64,000 bases of DNA from Dehalococcoidia bacterium (GTDB taxonomy: Bacteria > Chloroflexota > Dehalococcoidia > Lucifugimonadales > Lucifugimonadaceae), in contig DUCO01000030.1 in NCBI GenBank assembly GCA_012959765.1, forward strand, positions 180,504 to 244,503, in the 5' to 3' direction. The notes under the pieces were generated by a model, which was not told the origin of the DNA, ran no database searches, and worked only from the letters and a program-made list of their open reading frames with translations. The first letter of the stretch is position 1. Each line of letters begins with the position of its first letter. Shown here one piece after another: positions 28,177 to 37,704 of the stretch. A program made the translations under genes and the position numbers.

Positions 28177-30669
28177 CTACGGAGCCAGATTCTCCATCTC
28201 AATCTGCTCTGCCACAACGTCAGTCTCGGCGGCATTTTCGCCATCCAAAGTAAACGTCACATCACCATCACGCTCGTCAACGATGATCGCAGAACCCTCG
28301 GGGAACTCCCCGGCCAACAGCATCTTCGAAAGCGGGCTCTCAACGTATCGCTGAATCGCCCTCTTCAAAGGCCTCGCACCGTACATCCGGTCGAAACCGG
28401 TCTTGGCAAGCCACGCCCGAGCATCCGGGGTCAGCCGTATCATCACCTTCAGATCTACAACACGTTGCGACACTTCAGCCATGAACTTATCGACAATTAG
28501 CTCGATATCTTCTCGAGTCAGCGAGTCGAACACGATGAACTCGTCGAGTCGATTCAAGAACTCAGGCTTGAACTGCTGCTTCAATGCATCTTCAACGTGC
28601 GTGCGCATGCGTGCGCTTTCCGTCTCTTCACGACTCTGCTTCTGGAACCCGAACGCCTGCTGAGCAATGCCTTCCGAGCCCAAATTACTGGTCATGACAA
28701 TGATCGTATTTCGGAAGTCGACCGTCCGGCCGTGACTATCCGTCAGCCGCCCATCGTCAAGAACCTGCAACAAAGTATTGAATACGTCTGGGTGAGCCTT
28801 CTCAACCTCGTCGAAAAGTACCACTGAGAACGGACGCCTTCGCACCGCCTCGGTCAAATGCCCCGCCTCTTCGTATCCCACATACCCGGGAGGCGCACCG
28901 ATCAACTTCGATACGGTGTGACGCTCCTGAAACTCCGACATGTCGATGCGAATCATGTTGTCTTCATCGTCAAACATGAACTCGGCCAGCGTACGAGCAA
29001 GCTCCGTCTTTCCAACACCCGTTGGGCCAAGAAATATAAAACTACCAATGGGACGTTTCGGATCGCTCAGCCCGGCCCTCGCACGTCGAACAGCATCCGC
29101 AAGCACCTCTACAGCATGATCCTGTCCGATCACACGCGTGTGCAACCGCTTCTCAAGATTCAGCAGACGGTCGCCCTCGCCTTCAACCAACCGAGTCACC
29201 GGAATCCCGGTCCGCTCGGCAATCAAAGCCGCAATGTCCTGATCCGTCACGACATCAGTAGTTGTGTGAGTCTTGCCCCACTCGCTCTTGGCGACCTCGT
29301 ACTCTTCAAGCGCACGCAGCTTCTCAGCCTTGGCGTTCGCAGCCTTTTCGTAATCGCCACGAACCGAAGCCGATTCTTCCTCTTCATCAAGCTTCTGCAA
29401 CCCAACCTGCATAGCCTTCAACTCAGAAGGCAACAGCTCATTTTCGATGCGGTTCTTCGCAGCAGCTTCGTCGATCAAATCAACAGCTTTATCTGGAAGC
29501 AATCGATCAGATATATACCGAGATGAGAGCTTCACAGCGGCTTCTAGCGCCGACTGCTCAATCGTAAATCCGTGATGCTGCTCGTATCTCGGCCTCAACG
29601 TTTCGAGCATCTCGATCGCTGTCTCAGCGTCTGGCTCAAGAACCCATATAGGCGAAAAGCGACGTTCGAGAGCTGGGTCAGCCTCGATGTATCGACGGTA
29701 CTCGTTCGGGGTCGTCGCACCAATCGTCTGCAACTCACCACGGGCCAACGCCGGCTTCATCATGTTCGAGGCGTCAAGGGCACCATCTCCCGCACCCGCA
29801 CCGACCACGGTGTGAATCTCGTCGATGAACAAAACAATCTCGCCCGATGCCTGACGAATCTCGTCCATCACGGCCTTCAGACGCTCTTCGAACTCGCCAC
29901 GGAACTTCGCACCTGCTACAAGTGATCCCATTTCAAGCGCGATCACCCGTCGTCCCTGAAGACTCTCAGGAACATCACCAGCAACAATTCGCTGTGCAAG
30001 TCCTTCAGCAACGGCTGTTTTACCAACACCTGCATCACCGATCAGAACAGGATTGTTCTTGGTGCGCCGGGTAAGAGTCTGCATGACACGGCGTATCTCA
30101 AGATCACGCCCCACAACCGGATCAAGCCGACCTTCCCTGGCAAGATCAGTTAGATCAACGCTGTACTTCGCAAGCGCCTGGTACTTGCTCTCGGCCCGAG
30201 GATCGGTAACACGAGCAGAACCACGCACTTCGTGCAAGGCCTGATACAAACGCTCAGAGTTCAAATTCCTCTCAGCAAACATCTCGGCGATGTCGCCCCC
30301 GGACTCCTTGGCGAGCGCAACCAGCAGGTGATCCGCACCTATCAACTCGTCCTTCAGCCGATCCGCTTCCTCTTTAGCAACCTCGATCGCCTTTTGGACG
30401 CGTGGCGTCGGGTAGATCTGGCTTTGACCCGATGAGCTGCCAACTTTGGGTGTCTCCTCGAGCTTGGCTTCGAGCTCTTTCAGCAGATCCGAAACATCGA
30501 TACCCGCCGCTTCAAGAATTACTTTCGAAAGTGAGTTTTCTATCCGGAGCAATCCCGAAAGCAAGTGCTCGGCGTCCCACTGGCTGTGACGCATCTGCAC
30601 CACAAGCTGCTGCGAAGCGCTCAGCGCCTCCTGAGCCTGCTCGGTGAAATCATCCTGTTTGAGTACCAT
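28177..30669 (-). CDS. Clp/Hsp100 ATPase, ClpC-like
   Basis: The 830-residue AAA+ unfoldase has two Clp_N repeats (1-145), a first ATPase module (Walker [10 protein letters not shown] near 215; [12 protein letters not shown]), a short helical linker (about 415-470) and a second module ([29 protein letters not shown]) with a D2-small domain. The linker is about 50 residues, shorter than the propeller-like coiled coil of ClpB, which suggests ClpC, a partner of ClpP. It ends without an evident ClpP-loop that I can pin down. ATG 30669 has AGGAG upstream. It follows hspR and dnaJ, the classic HspR-controlled set. Confidence 0.88.
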   Translation of the reverse strand: MVLKQDDFTEQAQEALSASQQLVVQMRHSQWDAEHLLSGLLRIENSLSKVILEAAGIDVSDLLKELEAKLEETPKVGSSSGQSQIYPTPRVQKAIEVAKEEADRLKDELIGADHLLVALAKESGGDIAEMFAERNLNSERLYQALHEVRGSARVTDPRAESKYQALAKYSVDLTDLAREGRLDPVVGRDLEIRRVMQTLTRRTKNNPVLIGDAGVGKTAVAEGLAQRIVAGDVPESLQGRRVIALEMGSLVAGAKFRGEFEERLKAVMDEIRQASGEIVLFIDEIHTVVGAGAGDGALDASNMMKPALARGELQTIGATTPNEYRRYIEADPALERRFSPIWVLEPDAETAIEMLETLRPRYEQHHGFTIEQSALEAAVKLSSRYISDRLLPDKAVDLIDEAAAKNRIENELLPSELKAMQVGLQKLDEEEESASVRGDYEKAANAKAEKLRALEEYEVAKSEWGKTHTTTDVVTDQDIAALIAERTGIPVTRLVEGEGDRLLNLEKRLHTRVIGQDHAVEVLADAVRRARAGLSDPKRPIGSFIFLGPTGVGKTELARTLAEFMFDDEDNMIRIDMSEFQERHTVSKLIGAPPGYVGYEEAGHLTEAVRRRPFSVVLFDEVEKAHPDVFNTLLQVLDDGRLTDSHGRTVDFRNTIIVMTSNLGSEGIAQQAFGFQKQSREETESARMRTHVEDALKQQFKPEFLNRLDEFIVFDSLTREDIELIVDKFMAEVSQRVVDLKVMIRLTPDARAWLAKTGFDRMYGARPLKRAIQRYVESPLSKMLLAGEFPEGSAIIVDERDGDVTFTLDGENAAETDVVAEQIEMENLAP

Positions 30670-30722
30670 TTTTGAAATCTCCTACTCTCCTGCTCCCACT
30701 AACTCGGAAGCAGCCTGAAGAG

Positions 30723-31058
30723 TTAGTGGCCCGGCAGTCTCGTCTGCGCCCGACCTTCTCGTAACTTGACGATCTCTACCGTCAAGTCCTGAACGTGTTC
30801 TTCTAAATTGTCGATTCGTTTTAAAAGTCTCGACATTACTTCGATGCCGGCGAGGTTCAAACCGAACTCATCTTTCCACCGCAATATCTGCTGAATCAGC
30901 TCGACATCGCGATTCGAATAGAGACGTGTACCCCCGCTCGACCGCTGTGGAATCACCAACTCCCAACGCTCGTAGTTGCGAAGGGTTTGCTGATGAACGC
31001 CACACAATTGAGCAACGATTCCGATGGCGAAGACCGGATCGTTGTGCCCCATGGTCAT
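30723..31058 (-). CDS. hspR: HspR-like MerR-family heat-shock repressor
   Basis: The 111-residue protein opens with a MerR helix-turn-helix (FAIGIVAQLCGVHQQTLRNYERWELVIP) followed by GGTRLYSNRDVELIQQI and ends in a short coiled coil (residues 80-100). The DPVF start and the N-L-A-G-I motif are typical of HspR, which represses dnaK/clp operons together with DnaK. Its ATG overlaps the dnaJ stop by four bases. No clear HAIR operator (CTTGAGT-N7-ACTCAAG) was found by eye in the promoter region at 32.0-32.25 kb. Confidence 0.85.
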   Translation of the reverse strand: MTMGHNDPVFAIGIVAQLCGVHQQTLRNYERWELVIPQRSSGGTRLYSNRDVELIQQILRWKDEFGLNLAGIEVMSRLLKRIDNLEEHVQDLTVEIVKLREGRAQTRLPGH

Positions 31059-32020
31059 TCGACATCCTCCTCGTTATCTGGGTTATCTGGATCTGACTGG
31101 CCCCGGGATCCCTTCACACCAAGCCCCCGCAGCTGTGCATATAACTTCTCTTCTTCTTCAGACAAATACTCGGGAAGTCGAACCTTGACCGTCGCAAACA
31201 AATCCCCATGCTTATCGGAATTCATCTTCGGCAAACCCTTACCTTTGATCTTGAACGACCTGCCATTCTGGGTCCCTGCAGGAATGTTCAAAGCAATCCG
31301 ACCCGTCATCGTCGGCACTTCCGCCTCGCCACCAAGAATGGCATCGAGCAGCGGAACCGAAATGTCTGCCCGCAGGTCCGCTCCCTCGCGAGTGAAGTTC
31401 TTATGCGCCCGTACTTTCACTGTGAGAGTCAGCTCGGAGTTGCTATCCGGATGAACCACAATCTTTCGACCGTCCGGAACGCCCTTTGGCACATCGACTT
31501 CGAGATTCCGTTTACCAGTCCTGGCCGATCCAATAGAAATCTGTCGCTTCGTGCCGGTGTAGACCTCGTCGAGTGAAACGTCGATCGAGCCCTGATGCTT
31601 TGCCGTTTGCTGGCGCTGCTGCTGCTGCTGCTGCTGCTGCTGAGCATGACCGCCCATACCGCCACCAAACAAGTTCTCGAATCCGCCGGCCTGACCGCCC
31701 GCTTGACCACCAAACAGGTCACCCAGGTTGAAACCCATTCCCCCGCCAGGACCAGGACCACGACCACGCCCGCCGCCCATGTTTCGCATCTGGTCGGCAT
31801 GCTTCCAGTTTTCACCGAATTGGTCGTAGTCCTTGCGACGTGCAGGATCACCAACAACCTCGTACGCCTCATTGACCTTCTTGAACTGCTCTTGAGCGCG
31901 ATCGTCGTTCGGATTCACATCGGGATGAAGCTTCCTCGCCATCCTTCTGTAAGCCGTTTTAATGTCTTTCTCGGAGGCACTTTTATTGATTCCGAGTAGT
32001 TCGTAGTAGTTCTGGGCCAT
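31055..32020 (-). CDS. DnaJ/CbpA-type co-chaperone without zinc domain
   Basis: The 321-residue type II J-protein has a J domain with the HPD motif (KLHPDVNPND, near residue 33), a Gly/Phe-rich stretch (about 70-120) that ends in nine consecutive Gln, and the two C-terminal substrate domains (VDVPKGVPDGRKI, LNIPAGTQNGRSF). The Cys-rich zinc centre of DnaJ proper is absent. ATG 32020 gives the family start AQNYYELLGI; the open frame runs 79 codons further up but through promoter-like DNA. It stimulates DnaK. First gene of dnaJ-hspR-clp, divergent from hsp20. Confidence 0.9.
   Translation of the reverse strand: MAQNYYELLGINKSASEKDIKTAYRRMARKLHPDVNPNDDRAQEQFKKVNEAYEVVGDPARRKDYDQFGENWKHADQMRNMGGGRGRGPGPGGGMGFNLGDLFGGQAGGQAGGFENLFGGGMGGHAQQQQQQQQQRQQTAKHQGSIDVSLDEVYTGTKRQISIGSARTGKRNLEVDVPKGVPDGRKIVVHPDSNSELTLTVKVRAHKNFTREGADLRADISVPLLDAILGGEAEVPTMTGRIALNIPAGTQNGRSFKIKGKGLPKMNSDKHGDLFATVKVRLPEYLSEEEEKLYAQLRGLGVKGSRGQSDPDNPDNEEDVE
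31616..31642. repeat. Trinucleotide microsatellite (CTG/CAG)9
   Basis: Nine perfect CTG units on the plus strand encode the nine-Gln run of the J-protein. Length change by slippage would stay in frame and alter the linker only. Confidence 0.9.
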
Positions 32021-32151
32021 AAGTCGCTTTATAGATTTGCTGATCGCTGAATCGCCCGTTAAAAGAGGGCTCCGCAGTTCGTAATCGATTGATAATACCA
32101 CATCTGACTCGATTCTAGGCATATGATCTAATAAGATACTTATACGGTTTC

Positions 32152-32157
32152 TATAAT
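32152..32157 (+). promoter_or_regulatory. -10 box of hsp20 promoter
   Basis: A consensus TATAAT lies 94 bp before hsp20. No good -35 box is seen at 16-18 bp (TAATAA at best), so a regulator or alternative sigma factor may be involved. Confidence 0.4.
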
Positions 32158-32250
32158 TGAGTCGTGCAAGTTTTGATAATAAATCAGTCAATAACAACCG
32201 GAGCGCCGCACTAACGGCTCCCGGCAACCAACAAATAAGGAAACAAAAAT

Positions 32251-32697
32251 ATGGCAATCGAAAAGTGGCAATCGTTCGGAAACATCCGAGATTTCGATGA
32301 CCTCTTCAACCGATTCATCGGAACCCGTCCAACACGAAACACCGAGCCCGAGGCACGGAGCATCCCCCTCGACGTAGTTCAGGACGGCGATTCGCTCGTC
32401 GTAACGGCGTCTGTGCCGGGAACCACCAAAGACGGTATCGAAGTGTCGGTCTACGACAACGTACTCACCATCAAGGCGGAGTCAGTCAGCACGACAAAGT
32501 CCGACGACTCGACCGACAAGTCAAACGGCTACCTGCTCCGTGAGCGCCGAACCGGCTCTTACTACCGGGCACTGCGACTACCCGAGACCGTCGACTACGA
32601 GAACGCAGAGTCGACCTTCAAGGACGGCGTGCTAACTATCAGGCTCCCAAAGCTTGAGTCAAAAAAGGCTCGCAAGCTCGAATTTTCAGCTGTCTAA
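32251..32697 (+). CDS. Small heat-shock protein, Hsp20/alpha-crystallin
   Basis: The 148-residue chaperone has a short N-terminal arm with LFNRFIG, an alpha-crystallin domain (residues 38-140: IPLDVVQDGDSLVVTASVPG, YLLRERRTGSYYRALRLPETVD, and FKDGVLTIRLPK ending the domain) and a very short tail. AAGGAAA lies seven bases before ATG 32251. Divergent from the dnaJ-hspR-clp operon, so probably co-regulated by heat stress. Followed by an intrinsic terminator. Confidence 0.93.
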   Translation: MAIEKWQSFGNIRDFDDLFNRFIGTRPTRNTEPEARSIPLDVVQDGDSLVVTASVPGTTKDGIEVSVYDNVLTIKAESVSTTKSDDSTDKSNGYLLRERRTGSYYRALRLPETVDYENAESTFKDGVLTIRLPKLESKKARKLEFSAV

Positions 32698-32748
32698 CCG
32701 CAGCACGCACACCGATCGGACGCCACACTTCCAGCCGCTCCGATCAAC

Positions 32749-32791
32749 AAAATCGGCCGTCAGCTACAAACAGCTGCCGGTCGATTTTTTT
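32749..32791 (+). terminator. Intrinsic terminator after hsp20
   Basis: AATCGGCCG ... CGGTCGATT outer stem with an inner CAGCT/AGCTG stem is followed by a run of seven T, 50 bp after the hsp20 stop. Confidence 0.75.
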
Positions 32792-32838
32792 AATTGCGAC
32801 CTGGTCGTCCCGTATGAGCCGGTGAAGAGATACCCTGA

Positions 32839-33993
32839 ATGCTTCGACAAATTCGCATTCAAATAAATTTCTTGAACTCAACTCCCACAAACTCAAACCG
32901 ACCCACGGCTTCATCCCAGGCTGGCAAGACGGGCCAACTAATCGGCGCCCAGAAGTCACCGTCTCTCCCCGCTTTCTTTTCGCGCTACCAGAACCGAATC
33001 GACGAAGCTCTGCGTGCCGAGTTAGTCGGGCTTGAACCCGATATGTACGACATCCACCGCTACTACATGGGGTGGCAGGAAATCGACGGCTCCGACTCAA
33101 ACTCGATGGGCGGCAAGCGCATGCGTCCCACCCTCGCAATGCTCGCTGCCGACGCCGTGAGCGGCGATCTCGAGCGCGCACTTCCAATCGCAGTCGCACT
33201 CGAATACGTCCACAACTTCTCACTCATCCACGACGATCTTGAAGACATGGATCGAGTGCGTCATCACCGCCCCACCGTATGGGCCGTGTGGGGTGAACCC
33301 GCGGCAATAGTTTCGGGCAACGCTATGCTAAAAATTGCCGACGCAGCTGCGTGGAAACTGCGTTCGGCTGGCGTTGAAGAATCGGTCGCTCTGGAAGCAG
33401 AAGCCGAACTGACCAGTCACTACCTCAGGATGATGGAAGGCCAATACCTCGACATCTCGTTCGAAACCGAGGAATCGGTAAGCGTCGATCAATATCTCGA
33501 CATGATCGAACGCAAAACCGGAGCCCTAATCGAAGCATCTATTTATCTGGGAAGCCTCGTCGCCCCCACAGCAGGACCCGATCGTCAAAAGGCAACTGCC
33601 TTGAAATCCATTGGCTACGAGCTCGGCAGAATTTTCCAGATACGTGACGACGTTCTGGGCGTCTGGGGCGGGGGAGAAACGGGAAAGCCCGTTGGGGCCG
33701 ATATCAAACGCAAGAAGAAGGCGTTACCCGCAGTTCATGCCCTCAGCAGCTCGACCGGCCCCAGTGCAGATCGCCTCAAAGATATTTTCCGCACTGAAGG
33801 CGATCTCAACGAAGAAGACGTGCACGTCGTTCTCGAAGTGATGGACAATCTAGGCACACAGGACTACTGCCAAACCATGGCAGAACAACGATGGGTTGAC
33901 TGCAAACGGATGATAGAGTCGCTCGAACTCTCGGGCACCACCGCAACAGAATTCACTGAACTCGGCGAATTTCTGCTCATCCGTGAATCCTGA
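32839..33993 (+). CDS. Polyprenyl (geranylgeranyl-type) diphosphate synthase
   Basis: The 384-residue all-helical prenyltransferase has the first Asp-rich motif DDLEDMD followed by RVRHHRPTVW, and a second motif QIRDDVLGVWGG with GKPVGADIKRKKKALP. The second motif lacks the last Asp of DDxxD, as in the DDxLG form found in GGPP-type synthases of several phyla. It condenses isopentenyl units made by the MEP pathway. The N-terminal 40 residues are Ser/Thr/Asn-rich and variable; GAAGAG lies before ATG 32839. It begins a run of isoprenoid genes. Confidence 0.88.
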   Translation: MLRQIRIQINFLNSTPTNSNRPTASSQAGKTGQLIGAQKSPSLPAFFSRYQNRIDEALRAELVGLEPDMYDIHRYYMGWQEIDGSDSNSMGGKRMRPTLAMLAADAVSGDLERALPIAVALEYVHNFSLIHDDLEDMDRVRHHRPTVWAVWGEPAAIVSGNAMLKIADAAAWKLRSAGVEESVALEAEAELTSHYLRMMEGQYLDISFETEESVSVDQYLDMIERKTGALIEASIYLGSLVAPTAGPDRQKATALKSIGYELGRIFQIRDDVLGVWGGGETGKPVGADIKRKKKALPAVHALSSSTGPSADRLKDIFRTEGDLNEEDVHVVLEVMDNLGTQDYCQTMAEQRWVDCKRMIESLELSGTTATEFTELGEFLLIRES

Positions 33994-34029
33994 AAATCCC
34001 CAAACAGTTAGGCGCAATTAGCAACTCTC

Positions 34030-34830
34030 ATGATCGTTGCACTGGGATCTCTACAACGTGAAGCAGCCGGGATTATTCGCGCCGGCAACTACACCGCGGT
34101 CGATGCGCCCGAAGACTTCATCGCATACCGTCCAGAATCCCCAGATTCCCCGGCGATCGTTCTGAGTGGATCAGGATCTGAACGGGCCGCCAGAGCCACA
34201 AAATGGGCAATCGACGAGTTCGATCCAGAAGCGATTATTTCGTTCGGGTTTTGCAGTGCAACCAAAGACCTCGAACGCTCTGGCGATATCGTCATCGCTA
34301 CAAGGGTCGTAGGCCTGCCCGGTACGCCTTTCGAATGGTCTATCAGCGACGATACCGACTCACTTGCTCCCGATAAATCTTTACTCCTCGCATCGAGAAC
34401 CGCGGTCGAAGTCTCGGGCCTCGACTTTCACCAGGGCACGGTCGTAACCGTTTCCAAGCTCGCCATCACATCTGGCAGCAAACGGTGGCTGGGGCAAGCC
34501 CTCAACGCCACAGCTATCGATACCGAAGCGCACATCATCGCCGTAGTCGCCTCGGAATTCGGCCTTCCATGGGCCGTGGTCTGCAGCGTGCTCGACGACA
34601 GAGACTTCGATGCCCCAAAAATCATCGACCGCGTCGGCACAGGCCCAAACGAACGCGGTGTCACCGCTTACATCAGGCATCTCTCCAATGCCCCAAGAGA
34701 TCTACCCGCAATCATCCGCCTTGGTCGATCTTCCACTCGTGCCAGCGCATCGCTTACAACGTTCATGGCAGCTTTTATGGAAGCACACGAAGCTCTCAGC
34801 AAAGTCGAACAACCGCTGGAAACCAGCTAG
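34030..34830 (+). CDS. HpnG-like nucleoside phosphorylase
   Basis: The 266-residue protein belongs to the nucleoside phosphorylase/MTA-SAH nucleosidase fold: IVALGSLQREAAGI start, GSGSERAARAT phosphate-site loop, FGFCSATKDLERSGDIVIATRVVG, and AIDTEAHIIAVVASEFGLPWAVVCSVLDD for the ribose and base site. HpnG proteins with this form remove adenine from adenosylhopane. Neighbouring GGPP and hpnCDE genes favour that role, but no squalene-hopene cyclase or HpnH is in the window, so an unrelated purine nucleosidase is possible. Confidence 0.72.
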   Translation: MIVALGSLQREAAGIIRAGNYTAVDAPEDFIAYRPESPDSPAIVLSGSGSERAARATKWAIDEFDPEAIISFGFCSATKDLERSGDIVIATRVVGLPGTPFEWSISDDTDSLAPDKSLLLASRTAVEVSGLDFHQGTVVTVSKLAITSGSKRWLGQALNATAIDTEAHIIAVVASEFGLPWAVVCSVLDDRDFDAPKIIDRVGTGPNERGVTAYIRHLSNAPRDLPAIIRLGRSSTRASASLTTFMAAFMEAHEALSKVEQPLETS

Positions 34831-34910
34831 AAACACCAGTTAAACCAGCATCGGCATCACGCCAACTCGAAAAATTAGCGATCTCAAACCTAATCTCGAC
34901 CCATTTTCTG

Positions 34911-34939
34911 TTGGGGATAGCGTCCTGAATCGCTATACT
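34911..34939 (+). promoter_or_regulatory. Putative promoter in gap before yjbQ
   Basis: TTGGGG and TATACT are spaced by 17 bp. Transcription would start near 34946, leaving a leader of about 230 bases before yjbQ. The gap from 34831 to 35177 holds no convincing gene; its only ORF (35043, 35 codons) has no recognisable feature. Confidence 0.45.
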
Positions 34940-34988
34940 AAATCGGCTGGCTCATGGTCGTGCCACTGGGCAAATCTTTGGCTGGTCG

Positions 34989-35057
34989 CTTGAATACTAA
35001 TCACAGAATCGACAGATGCTGAACGGCGGCTGTTGAAGTAATATGATTAGTATCAAG
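34989..35057 (+). promoter_or_regulatory. Long inverted repeat in the yjbQ leader
   Basis: Arms CTTGAATACTAATCA (34989-35003) and TGATTAGTATCAAG (35044-35057) pair with one bulged base and enclose 40 bases that have a smaller CAG/CTG stem. In RNA this would be a stable two-level hairpin in the leader. It could be a regulatory RNA element or a two-site operator. Confidence 0.5.
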
Positions 35058-35177
35058 ACCTTAGGTGTCGAAAATTCGGGTTGTTTGCTGGAAATCGTCG
35101 TCGTTAAAACACGTATCCCAAGCGGGGCGATGTTATGTTGCTTCCGCTAAGTTTTGTGCCCTAAGGGGGAAAAGAGT

Positions 35178-35720
35178 TTGCATTCGGATAAGACACGCGC
35201 AATGTCGGCAGTTGAAGCTGGCCGGATTAGCGTGTTGAACGGTACCTCGCCCGGCGGATTATCAACCGGCAGCGAATACAAGGTATTTAGCAAGATCGTC
35301 CAGGTCGAATCGGCCGACGCTCCAGAGCTAATTGACTTTACCGATACTGTGCGACAGCTCGTCTCAGAGTCTGGCGTCAAAAACGGTCAGGTATCGATAT
35401 TCAGTACCCACACCACGTTCGCAGTAATGATCAACGAGAACGAACCCCTTCTGTTGCAAGACATGGAGCACTTTCTCGAACGAAGCGCCCCCAAAGACGC
35501 CTATTACGGTCACAACGATTTCGAACTTCGAACGGTAAGTATGCGTCCCAACGAATGCCCCAACGGCCACGCACACTGCCAGCACATGATTATCGGCACA
35601 TCGGAAATCGTTCCGATCATCGATGGCGAGGCACTTCTGGGTGAGTTCCAGCGAGTCTTCCTCATTGAACTCGACGAGCCAAAGCCTCGCCAGGTCGCCG
35701 TTCAGGTGATGGGTCTCTAG
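35178..35720 (+). CDS. YjbQ family protein (UPF0047)
   Basis: The 180-residue protein has the YjbQ fold: VSESGVKNGQVSIFSTHTTFAVMINENEP, a His/Asn-rich site (HNDFELRT, NGHAHCQHMIIG) and the C-terminal GEFQRVFLIELDEPKPRQVAVQVMG. YjbQ proteins form trimers with a metal-like His cluster; a weak thiamine-phosphate synthase activity has been reported for the family, true role unclear. TTG 35178 has AAGGGGGA seven bases before it, so I prefer it to GTG 35154. It is placed between hpnG-like and hpnC. Confidence 0.88.
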   Translation: MHSDKTRAMSAVEAGRISVLNGTSPGGLSTGSEYKVFSKIVQVESADAPELIDFTDTVRQLVSESGVKNGQVSIFSTHTTFAVMINENEPLLLQDMEHFLERSAPKDAYYGHNDFELRTVSMRPNECPNGHAHCQHMIIGTSEIVPIIDGEALLGEFQRVFLIELDEPKPRQVAVQVMGL

Positions 35721-35765
35721 TTCACAAAGCCGGTACCCACTCCAACGGTGCCGCACAATTCGCCC

Positions 35766-36764
35766 ATGACCCAGCCAGATACATCGTCTGTCGAGCTTCC
35801 GGTACCCACCATAGAAATCGACTCAGACTCGCCCGGCTATCTGGATGCCACGTTCGCCGCATGCGAACACCTGACCAAAACACACTACGAAAACTTCAGC
35901 GTCGGCTCACGCCTGCTGCCAAAACACCTTCGCAAACACTTCTTCTCGATCTACGCGTTTTCACGAGGCGTTGATGATCTGGGCGACGAGGCCGAAGGCG
36001 ACAGGCTTGCCCTGCTTGATTTATGGGAACAGCAACTCGATTCCTGCTACACCGAATCTGACGAATCGAACAAACGAACTGGCACTGCCAGCCCCACCCA
36101 CCCCTACTTCGCTGCCCTGGCCGAAACCATCAGAATTTTCGATATCCCCCCAAGACCGTTCAAGCGCCTCATCGAAGCCAATCGACGCGATCAAAAAATA
36201 ACCCGCCACAAAACATTCGACGACGTCCTCGAATACTGCACCTACTCAGCAAACCCCGTCGGGCACCTCGTTCTCTATCTGGCAAGAGTAAGAAACCCTG
36301 AACTCCATGAACTGGCAAATCGCACCTGCACCGCACTGCAGCTCGCGAACTTCTGGCAGGACGTTCAACGCGACTCAAAGATCGGTCGCATCTACGTCCC
36401 ACTCGAAGATCTCGCCCGATTTGGAGTTACCGAGCAGCAAATACTCGAAGGCAAGAGCGATGAAAACTTCAGAGCAGTCATGCGATTCGAAGTCGATCGA
36501 GCACGACAGCTTTTCATCGACGGCTACCCCCTCGCCGACCATCTCGATAGCACCCTAAAGTCCGACTTCGCCCTGTTCACCCGGGGCGGACTCGAAATCC
36601 TGCGAGCCATCGAACGCGCAAACTACACCGTTCTCACCACACGGCCTCGAATCTCGAAATTCGGCAAAGCCCGCATTTTTGCATCGACCTGGATACGGTC
36701 AAAATTCGGTTTCAGCCTGATTCCCAAAGGTGCCTTCAAATCAGCAACAAGGCATACTGAATGA
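35766..36764 (+). CDS. hpnC: HpnC, squalene-pathway synthase-like protein
   Basis: This trans-isoprenyl diphosphate synthase of the squalene/phytoene synthase superfamily (332 residues) has the first Asp motif in AFSRGVDDLGDE and the second in LANFWQDVQRD; the NFWQDV form marks HpnC. In the three-enzyme route HpnC converts presqualene diphosphate, made by HpnD, to hydroxysqualene. A GTG 18 bp upstream is an alternative start. It is one base from hpnD and part of hpnC-hpnD-hpnE. Confidence 0.9.
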   Translation: MTQPDTSSVELPVPTIEIDSDSPGYLDATFAACEHLTKTHYENFSVGSRLLPKHLRKHFFSIYAFSRGVDDLGDEAEGDRLALLDLWEQQLDSCYTESDESNKRTGTASPTHPYFAALAETIRIFDIPPRPFKRLIEANRRDQKITRHKTFDDVLEYCTYSANPVGHLVLYLARVRNPELHELANRTCTALQLANFWQDVQRDSKIGRIYVPLEDLARFGVTEQQILEGKSDENFRAVMRFEVDRARQLFIDGYPLADHLDSTLKSDFALFTRGGLEILRAIERANYTVLTTRPRISKFGKARIFASTWIRSKFGFSLIPKGAFKSATRHTE

Positions 36765-36765
36765 C

Positions 36766-37701
36766 ATGCCGACAGAAGAAAAAGAAGCAGTAGCTGTATC
36801 TCCAGCGGCACCGTCCACGCCACAACAAATTGCCGATGCCTACCAAGCCGTAGCCGCATCGACCAAAGCTGCTTCGTCCAATTTCTACTACGCCTTCATC
36901 ACTCTGCCGCCCGAAAAACGAAACGCAGTCTACGCGGGCTACGCGTTCTGCCGACTCGCCGACGATATCGTCGATGACGGCGAATACGGTGAACGAACCG
37001 GCGAAGAACTCGACTCACTCGAACGCCGACTTGCCAACGCCTACGCTGGCAAAGCTCCCGACCCCGACGACTCGAGATACGAAATGTGGATCGCACTCGC
37101 CGACACCGTCCACAAATATCCAATCAACCAACAGCACCTGCGCGATGTAGTCACTGGCTGCCGAATGGACCTCAACGGCGCAACCTACGAAACCTGGGAC
37201 GACCTCGTCGAATACTGCACCAGGGTCGCCAGCGCCACCGGCCTCGCGCTTATCGAAGTGTTCGGCTACGAAGATGAGCGTGCAATCGAATACGCCATCG
37301 ACCTGGGAATCGCCCTCCAACTAACCAACATCCTGCGCGACATCACTGAAGATCTCGAGATCGGCAGAATCTACCTGCCCTTAGAAGAACTCGTCGAATA
37401 CGCAGTCTCTATCGACGACATGCACCAAAAACGAGTAACGCCCGAGTTCGTTCGATTCATGGAATTTCAGGTGGCGCGTGCCCGGAAATACCTTGCCTCC
37501 GGAGTACGACTGTTCCCGCTACTCGATAGCCAGTCCCGCAAGTGCCCTGAAACCATGACACAGGTCTACGAAATCTTGCTGTCCAGAATCGAAAAGCGCG
37601 GGTACGACACGCTAAACAACCGCGTCAGCCTCACCAAATTCCAGAAGTTCAAACTTATTTCTGTCATCTGGCTCCGGCGGCTCGGAATCAGGTTCGTTTA
37701 G
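36766..37701 (+). CDS. hpnD: HpnD, presqualene diphosphate synthase
   Basis: The 311-residue enzyme has the Asp motifs CRLADDIVDD and LTNILRDITEDLEIGR typical of the HpnD/phytoene synthase group. HpnD joins two farnesyl diphosphates into presqualene diphosphate. ATG 36766 lies one base past the hpnC stop; an in-frame ATG at 36730 would overlap hpnC. With hpnC and hpnE around it a phytoene synthase role is less likely. Confidence 0.9.
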   Translation: MPTEEKEAVAVSPAAPSTPQQIADAYQAVAASTKAASSNFYYAFITLPPEKRNAVYAGYAFCRLADDIVDDGEYGERTGEELDSLERRLANAYAGKAPDPDDSRYEMWIALADTVHKYPINQQHLRDVVTGCRMDLNGATYETWDDLVEYCTRVASATGLALIEVFGYEDERAIEYAIDLGIALQLTNILRDITEDLEIGRIYLPLEELVEYAVSIDDMHQKRVTPEFVRFMEFQVARARKYLASGVRLFPLLDSQSRKCPETMTQVYEILLSRIEKRGYDTLNNRVSLTKFQKFKLISVIWLRRLGIRFV

Positions 37702-37704
37702 TCC

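Noticed and set aside
32100..32250. HAIR operator for HspR
   Set aside because: Only half-site-like TTGAGT and GACTC strings without the 7-bp spacing or a second arm.
35043..35150. 35-codon ORF in the yjbQ leader
   Set aside because: No ribosome binding site and no feature; it overlaps the right arm of the hairpin.
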